64,000 nt of DNA from Flaccisagitta enflata (GCA_965153355.1 OZ231127.1:33356001-33420000), one strand, 5' to 3'. Counted from the stretch's first letter, positions 1 through 48,855 are shown. Translations and numbers: made by a program. Notes: a model not told the origin generated them from the letters alone.

Positions 1-182
1 TCTCTTTCAGGAGCAACGTCATATTCATGCGAGTGATTTACGTGTGATTTCGAGCGATTTGCGCGCAACTGAGGCGACATAGCTCCACGCCACTCGAAAT
101 TAAAGCGAGCGACAATCGGCTTCCTAGAGAAACCAAGGTCAAGTAGCCATGTAAGACTAACCAATGTTGAATGGATTAAGAG

Positions 183-307
<125 letters not shown>

Positions 308-582
308 TGCGTGAGAGAGAAAGAGAGCGAGTTGCATCTCTTTCTACGATTATGAGAGATGGAGAGGACAAGAACTACGGGTAGAATTGGACAGTTTCTA
401 ATTTCTAAAGTAGATTCACTGCGGACAGTCCGCTGCTACATTACTATATAGTGTGGCCACATATGGATTAGCATTCAGGCAACTCAAAAATCAAATTTGA
501 GAGATGTTCTGGAGTTTTACTGTCCCTCTTACGAAATGGGAAGTCAACCTGCTCAATATACGCAGTCATATGCACTACATAG

Positions 583-726
583 TAATGCGTTTCCATGGCA
601 ACCAGCTATCATGGGCAATAAAGCATCTTTTTATTAGTCTATGTTTCAAATATCACTCCCCTGGTTTTATTTGTTTTTCTACAATGCTTGCCCCCGTTAT
701 CTCAAGTCTAGACGAGATCTACTATA
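583..726 (-). mobile_element. Partial foldback element, TACAGTAGAT family
   Basis: Read on the minus strand, this has the same order of motifs as 2547-2700: AGTAGAT, CGTCTAGACTT, an ACGGGGG run, ACTAATAAAA, then TGCTTTATTGCCCATG and GGTTGCCATGGAAAC. It is therefore a diverged, oppositely oriented copy of that family. The far arm could not be delimited. Confidence 0.65.
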
Positions 727-1287
727 AGAGGAGATTTCCTCCATTCTTACCTTTAAGAGCGGGCGTGGCAGAATGCGTCTGATTGTCTCTCTCATCAATC
801 CCTAAGGGACCTGAGAATATTCTTCAGAGTCTATTTAGCTATGAGCATGACAGATCACCTAGGAGATGGAGAGAAGCACGTTTGAAATGGCGGCAAAGGC
901 AGCAATCCACAGCGCAAGTATAATGATAAAGTTCAGACTAAATATCTCTCTGAGAACAAGGTTATTTCCAATCTTTAAGCCAGCAGCTAAATATCTATAA
1001 AGAGAAAGAATCATAATGTAATGTAACTGAAAAGGGCTGGCATGAATATATCCTTCATGAGCGAATTGAAATCATTTCCATGACAATCTAACTACGAACA
1101 TGATCACTTGATGGACGATTATCATTTGAGAGTTTATCAGAGAATCACCCCTTACACTACTGTATTCGAAATAATAGAAATTCTAAACAGGGACCAATCA
1201 TGTGACATGACAGAGGAGAAGGTCGCAGCGACCGCGGCATATGTTCGATACTTGAGTGGCATCGTTGGAGAGTGGCAGAATTCTAAT

Positions 1288-1288
<1 letters not shown>

Positions 1289-1359
<71 letters not shown>
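1289..1359. repeat. (GA)n microsatellite
   Basis: Uninterrupted GA tract of about 70 bp in otherwise anonymous sequence. Confidence 0.97.
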
Positions 1360-1362
<3 letters not shown>

Positions 1363-2546
1363 ACTGACTGTCATACACAGACTCGTACACGGTACTATCA
1401 TAGAAAAAATACATGGCAGAGAGGAAGGCGCACAGACAGACGATCTGGAAGAAAAAAGTACACAAAGAGTTCATTGACCTTTCGTTACTTGGCGATTGTT
1501 AGGTAATTTAATCTAACCAGTCTCAGTTCTCGAGTGTTGACTACCTACCTGACCCTTGGCAATTTTGCTTGCTGTAGTCTACAGCTATACAGTGTAGAGA
1601 TAACAAAACGATTCGAATTTCATCGCAATATGAATGGAAGCAAGTATAATTTCAATGAGGAAAAAGGGAAGCACAAAATTGAACACAGAAGCTAAAAGTG
1701 GCTCAAAATAGCTACAAGTAAAACAGTTGATATTAAAAATGCGACTGAAAATATATGCTTATGTATACGCTCGATTCTGTGTATCTTTGCGATCAATGGC
1801 AATTCAAATTAATTTGTATGACGCGCATTAAGTTTTTTTCCATCTCAAACAGGGACTCGTGGTGGAATTGAGAATAAAAGAGTAAATTTTGTTTTTTAAG
1901 CACGACGCACGGTATAGAAAAAAAATTCTGTGAATAAAAGAAGTGGCGTTACGCGCTACAAATCGACAAAGACATTGAGCGTTTGTAACAATAAAAAATG
2001 GAGACGCACAAGAGGAATTCACCTACGGATGGACGGGCCAACGGACCAACAGACAAACCCACATCTATAGAGAAAAACTAGAAACGCGTTTATAGATGGC
2101 AAAAAATAAAAGGCATATACGTATGTATCATGGGCAGATCATCATTAAATGCTCATTACAGAACCCAAACACTCAGAAGCACATTTAATCAGTGTTGACT
2201 ACAACTATAACAGAGGGAGGTGGTTACCAGTGGAGTTGAGGCAGGGGACTACTAGTGGGAGGTTTGAGGGAGTGGGGAGGGTTGGGGATGGAGGAGGCAA
2301 GCCCGTCTTGGGAGATAGTAACTGTGTATGTGGCTGTTGTGTTTATGCGGCATTGCTCTCGGGAGCGGAGGATGTCTCTACCGGCGTAACATTGTGCACG
2401 CGTGAACTACTGTATATAATCTCACCACACTCACGGGAAAAAGTGCACTCTCACGTCGCACGAGGGAAGAGGTCATACTATGAGACTCTGTCACAAAGTT
2501 TTATCGCCCCCACGTGATGCCCTCGGCTAGCCACCACTGCACTTTG

Positions 2547-2995
2547 TACAGTAGATGTCGTCTAGACTTGGAAATACGGGGGAATTCATTACAGGAAGAC
2601 AAATAAACTTTAGACAGTGATATTTAGAATATATACTAATAAAAGGCTGCTTTATTGCCCATGGGTGTTGGTTGCCATGGAAACACATTTTCATGTATTT
2701 ACGCTAAAGTATCAATATTTTGAGAAATTTTATGAAGGAACATTGCTTAAAATGAAATATGCTACAACTTTCCCACAATATGTTCTGTAAGAATATTGCT
2801 CGTTTAGCCGTTGCTAAGGAGCGTAACTATGTGTGACAGCCCTGTGATGCTCCCTAGCAACCGCCAACAGCGATATTCTTACAGGCATCTGTGGAAAGTT
2901 ATAACATTTTATTAAAATAATGTTCCCTCATAAATTCCAAATTAACGTTGTCTGGAAATGTGTTTCATAACAACTTACCATGGCAATAGCGTCCT
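2547..2995 (+). mobile_element. Foldback (MITE-like) element, TACAGTAGAT family
   Basis: Begins TACAGTAGATGTCGTCTAG, as does the element at 58657. From 2649 it is a long imperfect palindrome: GGTTGCCATGGAAACACAT on the left returns as the complement of ATGTGTTTCATAACAACTTA and CCATGGCAATAG on the right, with a loop near 2823-2850 (CTAAGGAGC / GCTCCCTAG). No coding capacity. It sits just downstream of the srGAP stop codon and may lie within the 3' UTR. Confidence 0.7.
2908..2913 (-). terminator. Candidate poly(A) signal for srGAP
   Basis: AATAAA on the minus strand, about 365 nt downstream of the srGAP stop. It lies inside the foldback element 2547-2995, so if used, the mRNA 3' end would be supplied by a transposable element. 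Another AATAAA is at 2651-2656. Which, if either, is used cannot be decided from sequence. Confidence 0.3.
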
Positions 2996-3095
2996 TTGTT
3001 AGTTTATATTCAATATCATAAGTTATTATCTTCTGATGTTATATTTCAATCTGTTTATCTATAATGAAGAAGAGAAGAGAGAGAAGAGAGCAGAG

Positions 3096-3158
3096 CAGAG
3101 AGAGAGAGATAGAGAGAGAGAGAGGGAGAGAGCGAGAGCGAGAGAGAGAGAGAGAGAA
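3096..3158. repeat. Imperfect (GA)n repeat
   Basis: GA-rich tract with GGGAGAGCGAGAGCG interruptions, between the srGAP stop codon and the foldback element. Confidence 0.85.
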
Positions 3159-3277
3159 ACTGCTATCCGCTGTACTTTGTCGCTTTTATACTCTCCTGAG
3201 GATGATTCATTCTCACACGAGGACAGTTTACTATCTCCCACTACGACACGACAAGTGCAGGCTCTGTATTAAATCAC

Positions 3278-40113
<36,836 letters not shown>

Positions 40114-40192
40114 TTTTGTTTTTTTGCTTTTTTTAATAAAATATCGTTTTTAAGTGTTCTTTTTCTTAACTCACTTGAGCCATGCTCCGTTT

Positions 40193-40438
40193 ATGTTCGA
40201 TAAATCTAAGTATACCGTGTCGGAGCAATTATTCGAGTTAGTAAACCTTAAAGCCATATTATTTCTTTCTTTCTCTCTAAATTCGTTAAGAAATAGACCA
40301 TCCATTCAGCAGTTTTTCTTTGATAAAAGGATATATAAATTTGATTTTATTGAGCAAATTCGTTCGTTTTACGAGGACTCGTCCAATTTAAGGCGGTTGG
40401 CGAATTATCACGATTTTATTTCATTGTCGACAGCATAA
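40193..40438 (+). CDS. Small unrecognised ORF head-to-head with srGAP exon 1
   Basis: An 81-residue frame starts MFDKSKYTVSEQLFE and contains RPSIQQFFFDKRIYKFDF, IRSFYEDSSNLRRL and NYHDFISLSTA before TAA. The composition is ordinary for a soluble protein, with charged and aromatic residues well spread, unlike the repeat-derived ORFs elsewhere. It lies 80 bp from the srGAP start codon, on the opposite strand. Comparison with block A shows half of the substitutions are silent and one creates a stop there. No family recognised, and no upstream promoter or poly(A) signal could be fixed. It may be an exon or captured fragment of another gene. Confidence 0.35.
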   Translation: MFDKSKYTVSEQLFELVNLKAILFLSFSLNSLRNRPSIQQFFFDKRIYKFDFIEQIRSFYEDSSNLRRLANYHDFISLSTA

Positions 40439-40927
40439 CGGGGTGTGCGGGCACACAAATGTGAATTTCATTTCCTTTTAACTTTGTTTTTGTTCCTTTT
40501 GATTGATACTTAAAAATGACCTGTGATGTGTCGTGTACGCGTATTGAAGTGAAGGTTTGATGATAATAGCTTTGTAGCTTTGCAGTATCTTTTGAATAGA
40601 CAAAATGAAGATAGATTCGAGCTTTTGGCAAGTTTTTTTCTTGAAAGGTGTATGGATGATGCTGAAGATGTTCTGAGGGCGTGTCTTCAAATGGCCAATG
40701 TGTTTATAAATGAGGGCGAGGCTAGCTGATAGTATAAAATGGAGTCATTAAGTAAAATAGCTATATCAAAAAATCAAAATACAATTTTTTTTAGGATCCA
40801 ATCTGGACAGAAGCAAGATAACAACGGCCGTGGGGCTTTGGAGGTTCTTTTTTCTCCCTCAGCCGTTCGGAGAAACTGTAAAGGAGAGCAAAACGTCGAA
40901 AAGACCGAACTCCAATCCAAGAGTCCG

Positions 40928-40930
<3 letters not shown>

Positions 40931-41004
<74 letters not shown>
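40931..41004. repeat. (CT)n microsatellite, block B
   Basis: About 37 CT units in the putative 5' leader. Much longer than its block A counterpart. Confidence 0.95.
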
Positions 41005-41009
<5 letters not shown>

Positions 41010-41228
41010 TTCTCTGCTGCGCAGGTCTCTCAGCGACGTCAGACGTGGCGGCGGGCGCCCCGTTTGTTAAAAGTATATAGAAAAAGGCTGCTGCATTTCT
41101 CTCCTACTTCCCAGAGTAATTTTCAACCAATCCGCTGACTCGTTTATCGAGAGACAGATTTTCTTTTTCCTCGTGCTCTCATCCCTTTCTGGGAATGCAG
41201 CCATAACAATACAAAATATATATAACCT

Positions 41229-41231
<3 letters not shown>

Positions 41232-41323
<92 letters not shown>
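41232..41323. repeat. (CT)n microsatellite, block B
   Basis: About 45 CT units. On the minus strand the GA run ends at GAG before GTAAGG, the counterpart of the donor-like site in block A. Confidence 0.95.
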
Positions 41324-41326
<3 letters not shown>

Positions 41327-41864
41327 GTACCATGCCTCCTTCAAGTTTCCCTGGGGTTTAATTTTTTGGAAAGCATCCATGCATGTGTATAATTATCTAT
41401 ACGACCATATGAAAGGTCATACGGCATGATTCATGCCGCATGGACGTTGCATGCATTCGAGAGAGAAAAACTTTCAATGCAAATTTCAAACGCTCATGGC
41501 AATGTATTACATAATTGCTTTGGACACATGACAACAGGAAGCTTGCTGGAGGGGGGGAGGGGAAAAGAAAAAAGTTGTTAAAAAAATTGCATGAATCGTC
41601 TGCTTGAGAGAGAAAAAAGAACCCGGGTGCTTCTCGCCACCTGTTGTGTTGGTAGGAAAACAAAAGTCGTCTCGTGTGGATGAAGAATTCCATTTGAAAA
41701 CCGGCATCGAGAGAGATAGAGAAAAACCCAGTGCGCGGGAGCGAGCGCGAGAACGTTCTAGGTTCAAGGACCAATGTGGTGGCCGAAGCCACATGCAATC
41801 GGAACAGCTGGTCCGTTGAATTCTTTGGCCCATTCGCTCTCTAGTGGTTCGCTTGCGTCTTTTA

Positions 41865-42070
41865 AGGTCGCTGGTTAAGCGACATCATTTAAGAAGGTGT
41901 GTCCATCCGTCCGTCGGTATGCAACGTTAATTTTGGGATAATGCACGATGGTAAATTGGCCGAGGTAGCGATTTTCTGCCCCTTCCCACCACGACTAGCA
42001 CCCCGGTATTACTTAATGACCGTTTATCCGGACTTGTTACTAGGGAGAGCCCAAACCATATGCCCCTTTT
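41865..42070 (+). mobile_element. Dispersed element copy (GTGTGTCCATCCGTCCGTCGG family)
   Basis: GGTTAAGCGAC, GGTGTGTCCATCCGTCC, GCAACGTTAATTTTGGGAT, a TGCCCCTTCCCACC core, then ACCGTTTATCCGGACTTGTTA. Motif order is matched at 62472-62672. Confidence 0.55.
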
Positions 42071-42279
42071 CGGTCTGTCGCTCACATTTCTCTATAGGAC
42101 GGATTTTAGTTTTTTTCTTTAGTTCATGTCCACTCGCACGCGCCTGTTTGGTTGCCCTATTGTTGAGAAGCGTCCGCTCGTGCGCGAGAATCATCAGTAT
42201 TGCAGACAGCTTCTGATCATTTGAATCATGCTTTACTGCCTTTAACTAAATAATGAAAAATTTGGAACTGAAAAAAAAA

Positions 42280-42540
42280 AACAAGGCCAAGTTAAGGCCA
42301 ATAAGTGTGCCTCGCTTGATTGAGAATTTGTGAATGAATGTTTATGACAAATGAATGAATGAATGAATGAAAATGAATATGGTAAACTATGAAAAAATAT
42401 GTCAGAAATATGACAGAATCAACCGTTTTGCACATTTCAAATGTTTGCACGATCAATTGACCGACCAACCAACCAACCAACCAACTTACCAACCGACAGA
42501 TGGACATGACCTCTTATAGAAGTGCGAGGTCGCACTTAAA
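42280..42540 (+). mobile_element. Dispersed element copy with GAAT core and CCAACCAACC run
   Basis: AACAAGGCCAAGTTAAGGCC, GTGTGCCTCGCTTGATTGAG, GAATGAATG, CCGTTTTGCACATTTCAAAT, CCGACCAACC, then AGGTCGCACTTAAAAAC. Matches 26817-27055. Confidence 0.6.
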
Positions 42541-43163
42541 AACCCTTGATTCAAAAAAGAAAACAGAGAACTGAAGTATCTTATTTTGTGCTTTGATAAT
42601 TGGCCTTTTGCATATCTTATGATATCTATCAAAACAATCTTAAGTGATTTTTGTAATTCAATCAAGTAAACTAGTATCATTTTGTACAAGTTTATTTTGA
42701 TTAAGATTTTAGCATGAAATCCAAATGATCATGAAATATGGCAGATGTATGTCGGTTTTTCGTCCTGACCGATCCCCACTACTCTCACTATTCACTAGTC
42801 TAACTATCTGCTTGCAAAAATTAGGAGTAGGTTGATGGGCAACGGCAATGATGCGTGAGGTCTTGAGTGTGACCAGCTAACGGACCGTCGGACCGTAAAA
42901 ATTTCACAACATCCTCCCTGCAAACACTCACTAAGGGAAACGGATCCCTTTCCCTCTTGTTTCTAGATCTTAGGATTATCTGATACAATGTGAAGGTATT
43001 CTTTGGTCGTGAAAGAGGAAGCACCATGGATGCCGAAGTGCGTTAGCACGAGAATGAAGAGAGGAGAGAGAGAGAGAAGACCTTGGAATTTGTTGAAATT
43101 TCGCGAGGTGGAAAATTCACACGTGAGCGCGCGATAGGGGAAGATCAGGGCCGAGATAAGGGG

Positions 43164-43164
<1 letters not shown>

Positions 43165-43198
<34 letters not shown>
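43165..43198. repeat. Short (GA)n repeat
   Basis: About 16 GA units. Confidence 0.9.
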
Positions 43199-43200
<2 letters not shown>

Positions 43201-43291
43201 TTTGTGTGAATTTACGTCATATAAACGTCAAATAGTGCAATATCGTAAGAAAACTGTTGAGCACAATAAATTGCCACTTTTCATGTTTCAG

Positions 43292-43396
43292 TGTTTTATA
43301 GAAAAGATGGACGCGTGGGCAGAGGCGGAACCGGTGAAAGGATTTGAAAGAAGACGGAGTTTAGTGACCATAAACAAGAACATCCTTGATGGTGGC
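43292..43396 (+). CDS. Exon-like ORF, unrecognised
   Basis: A strong acceptor (TTTTCATGTTTCAG) precedes, and GTGAGG follows, 105 bp that read CFIEKMDAWAEAEP, then VKGFERRRSLVTINKNILDG and G, phase 0 at both ends. The internal ATG at 43307 could instead be a start codon. The stretch is more GC-rich than its surroundings. It would be transcribed divergently from srGAP. No homologue recognised, and the next exon could not be linked in frame. Confidence 0.33.
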
Positions 43397-43643
43397 GTGA
43401 GGTTGCCGGTTGGGCAGGGAGAATAATGCAAAGACAATCTCAAAATGTAATCGACGTATGGACAGATGAACAGACGGACGGACCAACTCATCAAATTCTT
43501 GGGTTACGAGAAAGTGACTTGAAAAACAATTGTTTGTACAAGTATTGACGAAAGCAAAGTCGTCCTTTGTTGACATAAATCCGTCAAATTTACGCCTCGC
43601 AGACAATATATAGTCAAACATGGCGTGGGTGGTGTTTTTGTAT

Positions 43644-43645
<2 letters not shown>

Positions 43646-43706
<61 letters not shown>
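43646..43706. repeat. (GA)n microsatellite
   Basis: About 30 GA units, followed by CACGCACGACACGG repeats. Confidence 0.95.
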
Positions 43707-43709
<3 letters not shown>

Positions 43710-43887
43710 CACATGCTAGTATGCACGTCACGCACGACACGGCACGCACGACACGCCACGCACGACAAGCAGACAGATAGACCTCGATCAACTTTTTCGT
43801 TGCTCCATTTACAGTGACGGGCTGGAGATATCATAACACAGTTTACTCGCTGTTGCCAATTCCCCAGAAATGAAATGAAATTATATA

Positions 43888-44301
43888 CTACGCAAATAAA
43901 AAAAAAAAACCGCGCTTTTAAATGGCAATTTATCATATCAAACTTCAAAATAATTTAACAAAATCTTAGACCATTTTGAAGATCTCAAAAAGATCTTTCA
44001 TTTGGCTCCAATCTGGTATTTCTACCTTTATTCGTTTAGAAATGGCATAAAAAAGAGTAAAAACATTGCCACTTTCAGTTTTGCAATCCTATAGAAAAAT
44101 GAGCATTTTTGCAAAAAAGAGGTTCACTTTGGCAAGCTCTATCTCCTAAACGGTTTGAGATACAGACCTGGGATTGGTCTAGAATGAAAGAAAATTCAAA
44201 AATCTTTATAATCAGTTGTACAAAAAAAAATTTGAATTGATTTCTTGTGTCTTTTTCACTAAGCTACAAAAGGGTGCGGCTTTTTTTTTTGATTCGCGTA
44301 G
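43888..44301. mobile_element. TA-flanked MITE, CTACGCAAAT termini
   Basis: Terminal inverted repeats CTACGCAAATAAAAAAAAA and its near complement ending TTTGATTCGCGTAG, each flanked by TA (43886-43887 and 44302-44303). TA duplication and this terminus type fit a Tc1/mariner-class non-autonomous element. No transposase frame. Confidence 0.72.
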
Positions 44302-44799
44302 TATATGACGTGTAATTCACACACAGGAAGTGTAGCACAATGACAAAGGACAAAGAAGGCAAAACACTTTTTGTCTAAACACTACTGGTCTAAACAGGAA
44401 TCACTGGAATCACAGGATTCACATCAATAAAGTAATTCAGTTATCGAGATTATAGATAATTGACCAAAAGCTGAGATGTCGTTGGAGGAAAAGATATCTA
44501 TGATTTATTTTTCTTTCTCACATGATTCAAGAAAGTTGGATGGAAATTGTTTTCAATTCGATTTTGGGCTAAATTATTGCCAGAAGTTCAGAAATCGATG
44601 AAGTCGTTTGACAGGGCCACGGCAAAATCGTCCGTCCCACTGAATTTCCCTTCGTGGTCTTTTTCGAAATCATTGAGTAAAATCGAGCTGTCGCCGTGAG
44701 GAAAAAAGTCGTAAGTATTGGTCACTTTTCACCAAACTTTTGTCTTTAGTCATTGCAAATTTTCTACTTGTTAGATTAAATCAAGAGCAATTGTGTGTA

Positions 44800-45240
44800 T
44801 TGATTGCACTGAAAATCAGAGAAAAATAGAACTGAGTCAAATGAGCTAGATAAGCAAAAACACTCAAAATCACTTGACCAGATTATAAGCTATGCTCATT
44901 GACATGCTTTCTTGTATTTGCATGCTCAATTAAAACATTTATTATTTCATCTTATTTAAAATCAGAAAAAAGACTAAAGAGCTAAATGAGCTTAATGAGC
45001 TAGAATATTTAAAAACACCCTCACAGATGAGCAGCTCTGCTCACTGACATGCTTTCTTATATCTTATATATATCAAAATATTCATTCATTTAACGTTTCA
45101 GAAAAAAAAGACAGCTAAATGAGCTAAAATGCTCAAAAACGCCCTCACAGATAAGCAGCTATGCTTTCATAAACATGTTTTGTTATATTTGCATGCTCAA
45201 ACAAATTAAAAAACACTCCTTTATTGATCTTATTTGAATT
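44800..45240. repeat. Degenerate tandem repeat
   Basis: Three diverged units share AATGAGCTA, CACCCTCACAGAT, GCAGCTATGCT and GACATGCTTTCTTATA (at about 44900, 45045 and 45172), period roughly 130-150 bp. 44310-44800 holds nothing recognisable. Confidence 0.6.
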
Positions 45241-46261
45241 CATAAAAAATTAAAAAAAATTCAATTTGAATTTTTCGTAAATAAATCTTTAAAAAAATCA
45301 TAACATGAAGATATTTGTCATAGAGCATATTACTTGGCGCCAAAAAAAAGAGAATTATCAAATTTACTCACCCTTCAAATTTCATGGGAAACCTCAATCA
45401 GTCCTATGAGATTCCTAACTTCCGCACAAGAAAATGAAAACCATGTTTCTCACGAATATGTCAAAAAGTCGAAGACGGACTTCGACTTTTTTCCCGAATT
45501 TTTTCTTTTTTTCACCCTGATCACACTTCAAAAGACTTCGGAAGAAGCCTCATGAAAATACCATGTCATGAGACTTTGCATGGTGTTCACCAACACTATG
45601 GAGGAGGTCGGAAAAATAGGGGCAAAAAAATCCGTATTGTAGGAGTACAGTAAATGCCACCTAAAATCAATGTACAATTTTTTTTTTTTTGTAAAATCCA
45701 ATAGATTCTGATTGTTTAATTACCTACAGGTGCTTCTTTCCCAATACCTTGCTTGTCCCTTACATGTCCCAGAGCATTCAATGACTAGTCCTAGTTGTCC
45801 TACAGTTGTCCCAGACGTGTCCTGAAGTTGTCCTAAAAATGTAAGGAGCTTACTCCAACATATAAAAAAACTTTCCCAGCAAAAATTTTTTTTGAAAAAT
45901 GTTCATTGGTTTTACCTGAATTGTCCCAGAGTCATCCCAGAGATGTCCCAGAGTTTACCTGAAATTGTCCTTAAATTGTCTCAGTTGTCCTTAAGTTGTC
46001 CAAATGTTGTCCTACTTATCCTTAAGGTGAACACATTGAAATGAAATAAATTTATGCCGGGGTATCCCCAGAGTTGCCTCAAAACTAAACAGGTCGCCTC
46101 ATTAATGTTATTATTGAGATGTTGAGGTAATGGGGCAGTGGCCCTGGAGGGGCCAATGACCTCTGATTCCACAAAGGGCAATTCTGTTCCAGCTCTGGTT
46201 GGTAGTGTCTGTTGCCCCGTTTCTTTTTCATATAGGGTAAATTCAAGGCCTGATTGAATCC

Positions 46262-47152
46262 TTTTTTGGGCAGCGGCCCCAAAGGGCCGATGTCCTGTAG
46301 GACACAAGGGTGAATTTCCAGATGTCCGTACATGCGTACGACCATCCGTTCGTCTCTGTCCGTCCGTCCGTCCCCCCCAAAGCTTCTCAAGCCTCAAATT
46401 CCCATTGAATAACATGGGAAATTGACATAATACAAACTTCCCAAAAGGGAAAAATTGCATGATTCCCATTAAATAACATAGAAAATTAATGAAATTTGAG
46501 AAAAATGTAAAATTCCCATTGAATAACATGGTGAATTGTTGAGAAATTGAAAAAATGCAAGACTTCCATTGAATAACACGGAAAGTTGCCACCAAGGCCC
46601 CAAATATGCCCTCTCAAGACGTCTGGAAATTCACCCCTGTGTCCTACACAGTCTATGGACAAAACGAGGAGAGTAGATTTTGCTGATCACTGGTAGGATG
46701 CTTAGGCGTAGTTGATTTTAAAATGTGGGTTTGTCATTACCTCATAGAAAATTACTAAGGACTGAGCGAAACTAATGGAAGAATAATTACTACCTGTAGT
46801 AATCGTTCAAGATATAGGTTTGTAATTACCTCGTAGAAAATTACTTAGAACAGAAAGAAACTAAAGAACGATTACTACCTGTAGTAATTGTTCTTGCATT
46901 AGTTTCTTTCATACCTCAGTCATTTTCTATGATGTAATAACAAGCCTACATTTTAAAATAAACTAAGCCTAAGCATCATACCAGTGATTAGCAAAATCTA
47001 CTCTCATTGTTTTGTCCATAGACTGTACAGGACATTGGCCCTTTGGGGCCGCTGCCCTGCTCTCACTCCACTTCTTCAGCTATCACAGCTATCACTCCAA
47101 GCAGGGCATTGGGCACCGCTGACCATGTGCGATCCTTGGATGACTTGTTTAT
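46262..47152 (+). mobile_element. Foldback element, GGCAGCGGCCCC family (copy 3), interrupted
   Basis: Left arm GGGCAGCGGCCCCAAAGGGC at 46270, CCATTGAATAACATGG core, right arm GGCCCTTTGGGGCCGCTGCC at 47037 and the flank GCGATCCTTGGATGACT. The right arm is split inside GTGTCCTACAGG by the 377-bp MITE at 46649-47025. Confidence 0.85.
46649..47025. mobile_element. 377-bp palindromic MITE with TACA target duplication
   Basis: Ends CAGTCTATGGACAAAAC and its complement, with arms of about 180 bp (for example GAGAGTAGATTTTGCT / AGCAAAATCTACTCTC). TACA occurs at 46645-46648 and again at 47026-47029, and the uninterrupted host family reads CCTACAGG, so TACA is a 4-bp target duplication. Superfamily uncertain. 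Confidence 0.85.
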
Positions 47153-47264
47153 GATGGTTATGATTCTGAATATGAAATTCTGAATTTCTATGTTTTTTAT
47201 GCAGCAGTCCCAAAAGAACACATAGACTTTTGTTTGTCCATCTGTTTTTCCGTCCTAATCCTTC

Positions 47265-47425
47265 TCAGGCCTGAAATCTGCCCACCGAGGCCTGAAATCT
47301 TCCTTCTCAGGCCTGAAATCTGCCCTTTCAGGCCTTGAATCTGCCCTCTCAGGCCTGAAATCTGCCCTCTCAGGCTTGAAATTCACCTTCTCAAGCCTCA
47401 AATCTGCCCTCACAGAGTCATGGCC
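47265..47425. repeat. Minisatellite, ~23-bp CTCTCAGGCCTGAAATCTGC unit
   Basis: About seven copies, then an inverted copy (GCAGATTTCAGGCCTGAGAG) near 47437. It is the core of another foldback-like copy ending GGCCGCTACCCTGC at about 47571. Confidence 0.8.
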
Positions 47426-48539
47426 TGAGGGGGCAGATTTCAGGCCTGAGAGGCCCTGGGGGGAATGGGCTGACAGATGAACAGACGGACAGATAAATGG
47501 ATGGACAGACTGACAAGCAAAAGTTCCCATGTGTTCTACAGGACTTTTTCCCCTTTGGGGCCGCTACCCTGCTTCCTTTCACTAGAATTCACAATCATGC
47601 AAAGCAGGGCAAAAGGTATCATTGACCACATATTGCCCCTGGGCAACCTGTTAACATCTGTACACATATTTTTGTCAAATTACAGCAAACATTAAAATGC
47701 AAAAAGCATACTTCTAGTGTGCCTACTGTGATGAAATTTTTACCGTTGCGAGCCGAGGGTCTAAGTAAAGTTCAGTCAAAATTTCATTTTACTGGGTCAA
47801 CTGGAAGTATCATTTCTATGTGTTTTATAATTGCTATCCTTTGACAATAATATGTGTACAGGTGGTAGGTAGTGGTTCCAAAGGGGGCAAAGTCCAGCAG
47901 AACAAAAGAGGGCTTAATTCAATAGTCTGTCCAACCATTCATCTATATGCCAGTCTATCCCCCATATCAGGCCTCTCAGTCCTCAAATCCACCCTCCTAG
48001 GCATTAAGTCAGCCTTCTAAGACCTCAACCTGCCCAACCCAAACATCAAATCAGCCCACTCAGACCTCAAATCAATCCCCTCAAGCTTCATACTTGCCCT
48101 CTAAAGCCTTCTAGACCAGTCTTTTCAGACCACAAATAAGACTTGAATCAGCCTTGATAGTGTCAAGCCATGAGAGGCCATCTCAAGTGCCTCACAAATT
48201 GACTCAGGCTAGATAAAGAAAAGTCCCCCTGTAATCGATGGATGTCAAGAGAATTAATCTCTATCAGAATTGTTGAGATGCCAAAAAGGGCCCACAATTT
48301 ATACACTGGGTGCACATGTTTTAAGCTGCAAGTCTGAGTGAAGTGAATTTTACCTACTTTTGGGCAGCGACCTCAAAGAGGGCACTGACCTATACATTCA
48401 CACTTTGGGGAATTTTCTCTTCTTCTTTCATCATCTCCCCAATCTGCTCTTATATCTCTCCCCCATTTTTGGCAGTGGCCCCAAAGGGGTCGATGGCCTT
48501 TGCTTTCACACATATGGGGAATTTTCTTCTCCTCCTCCT

Positions 48540-48855
48540 CCTTCACCCCCCCTTTGAATCCCAAATTTGAGTCTCGAGGGCCCAATCCCAGTCTTGAGAC
48601 CCTAATCCCAGTCTTGAGGCCTTAATTCTAGTTTAAAGGCCCAAAACCTAGCCTGGAGGCCAGGATACCAGCCTTGAGGCCCAAATTCCAGCCTTGTGGG
48701 TGGGATCTGGGCCTCTTGACTGCGATTTGGCCCTTGAGGTTGAGATTTGGACCTCAATGCTGGTATCTGGGCCTTCAGGCTATGATTTGGGCCTTGAGGC
48801 TAGAATTTTTGCCTCAAGACTGGGATTGGGGTCTTAAGACTGGGATTTGAGGGGA
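48540..48855. repeat. Minisatellite, ~20-22-bp GAGGCCCAAATCCCAGTCTT unit with inverted second half
   Basis: Units in one orientation to about 48695 (CCTTGAGGCCCAAATTCCAG), then complement units (GGGCCTTGAGGCTGGGATTT) to 48855: an inverted minisatellite pair. 47870-48240 carries a looser CCTCAAATC-type array. Confidence 0.7.
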
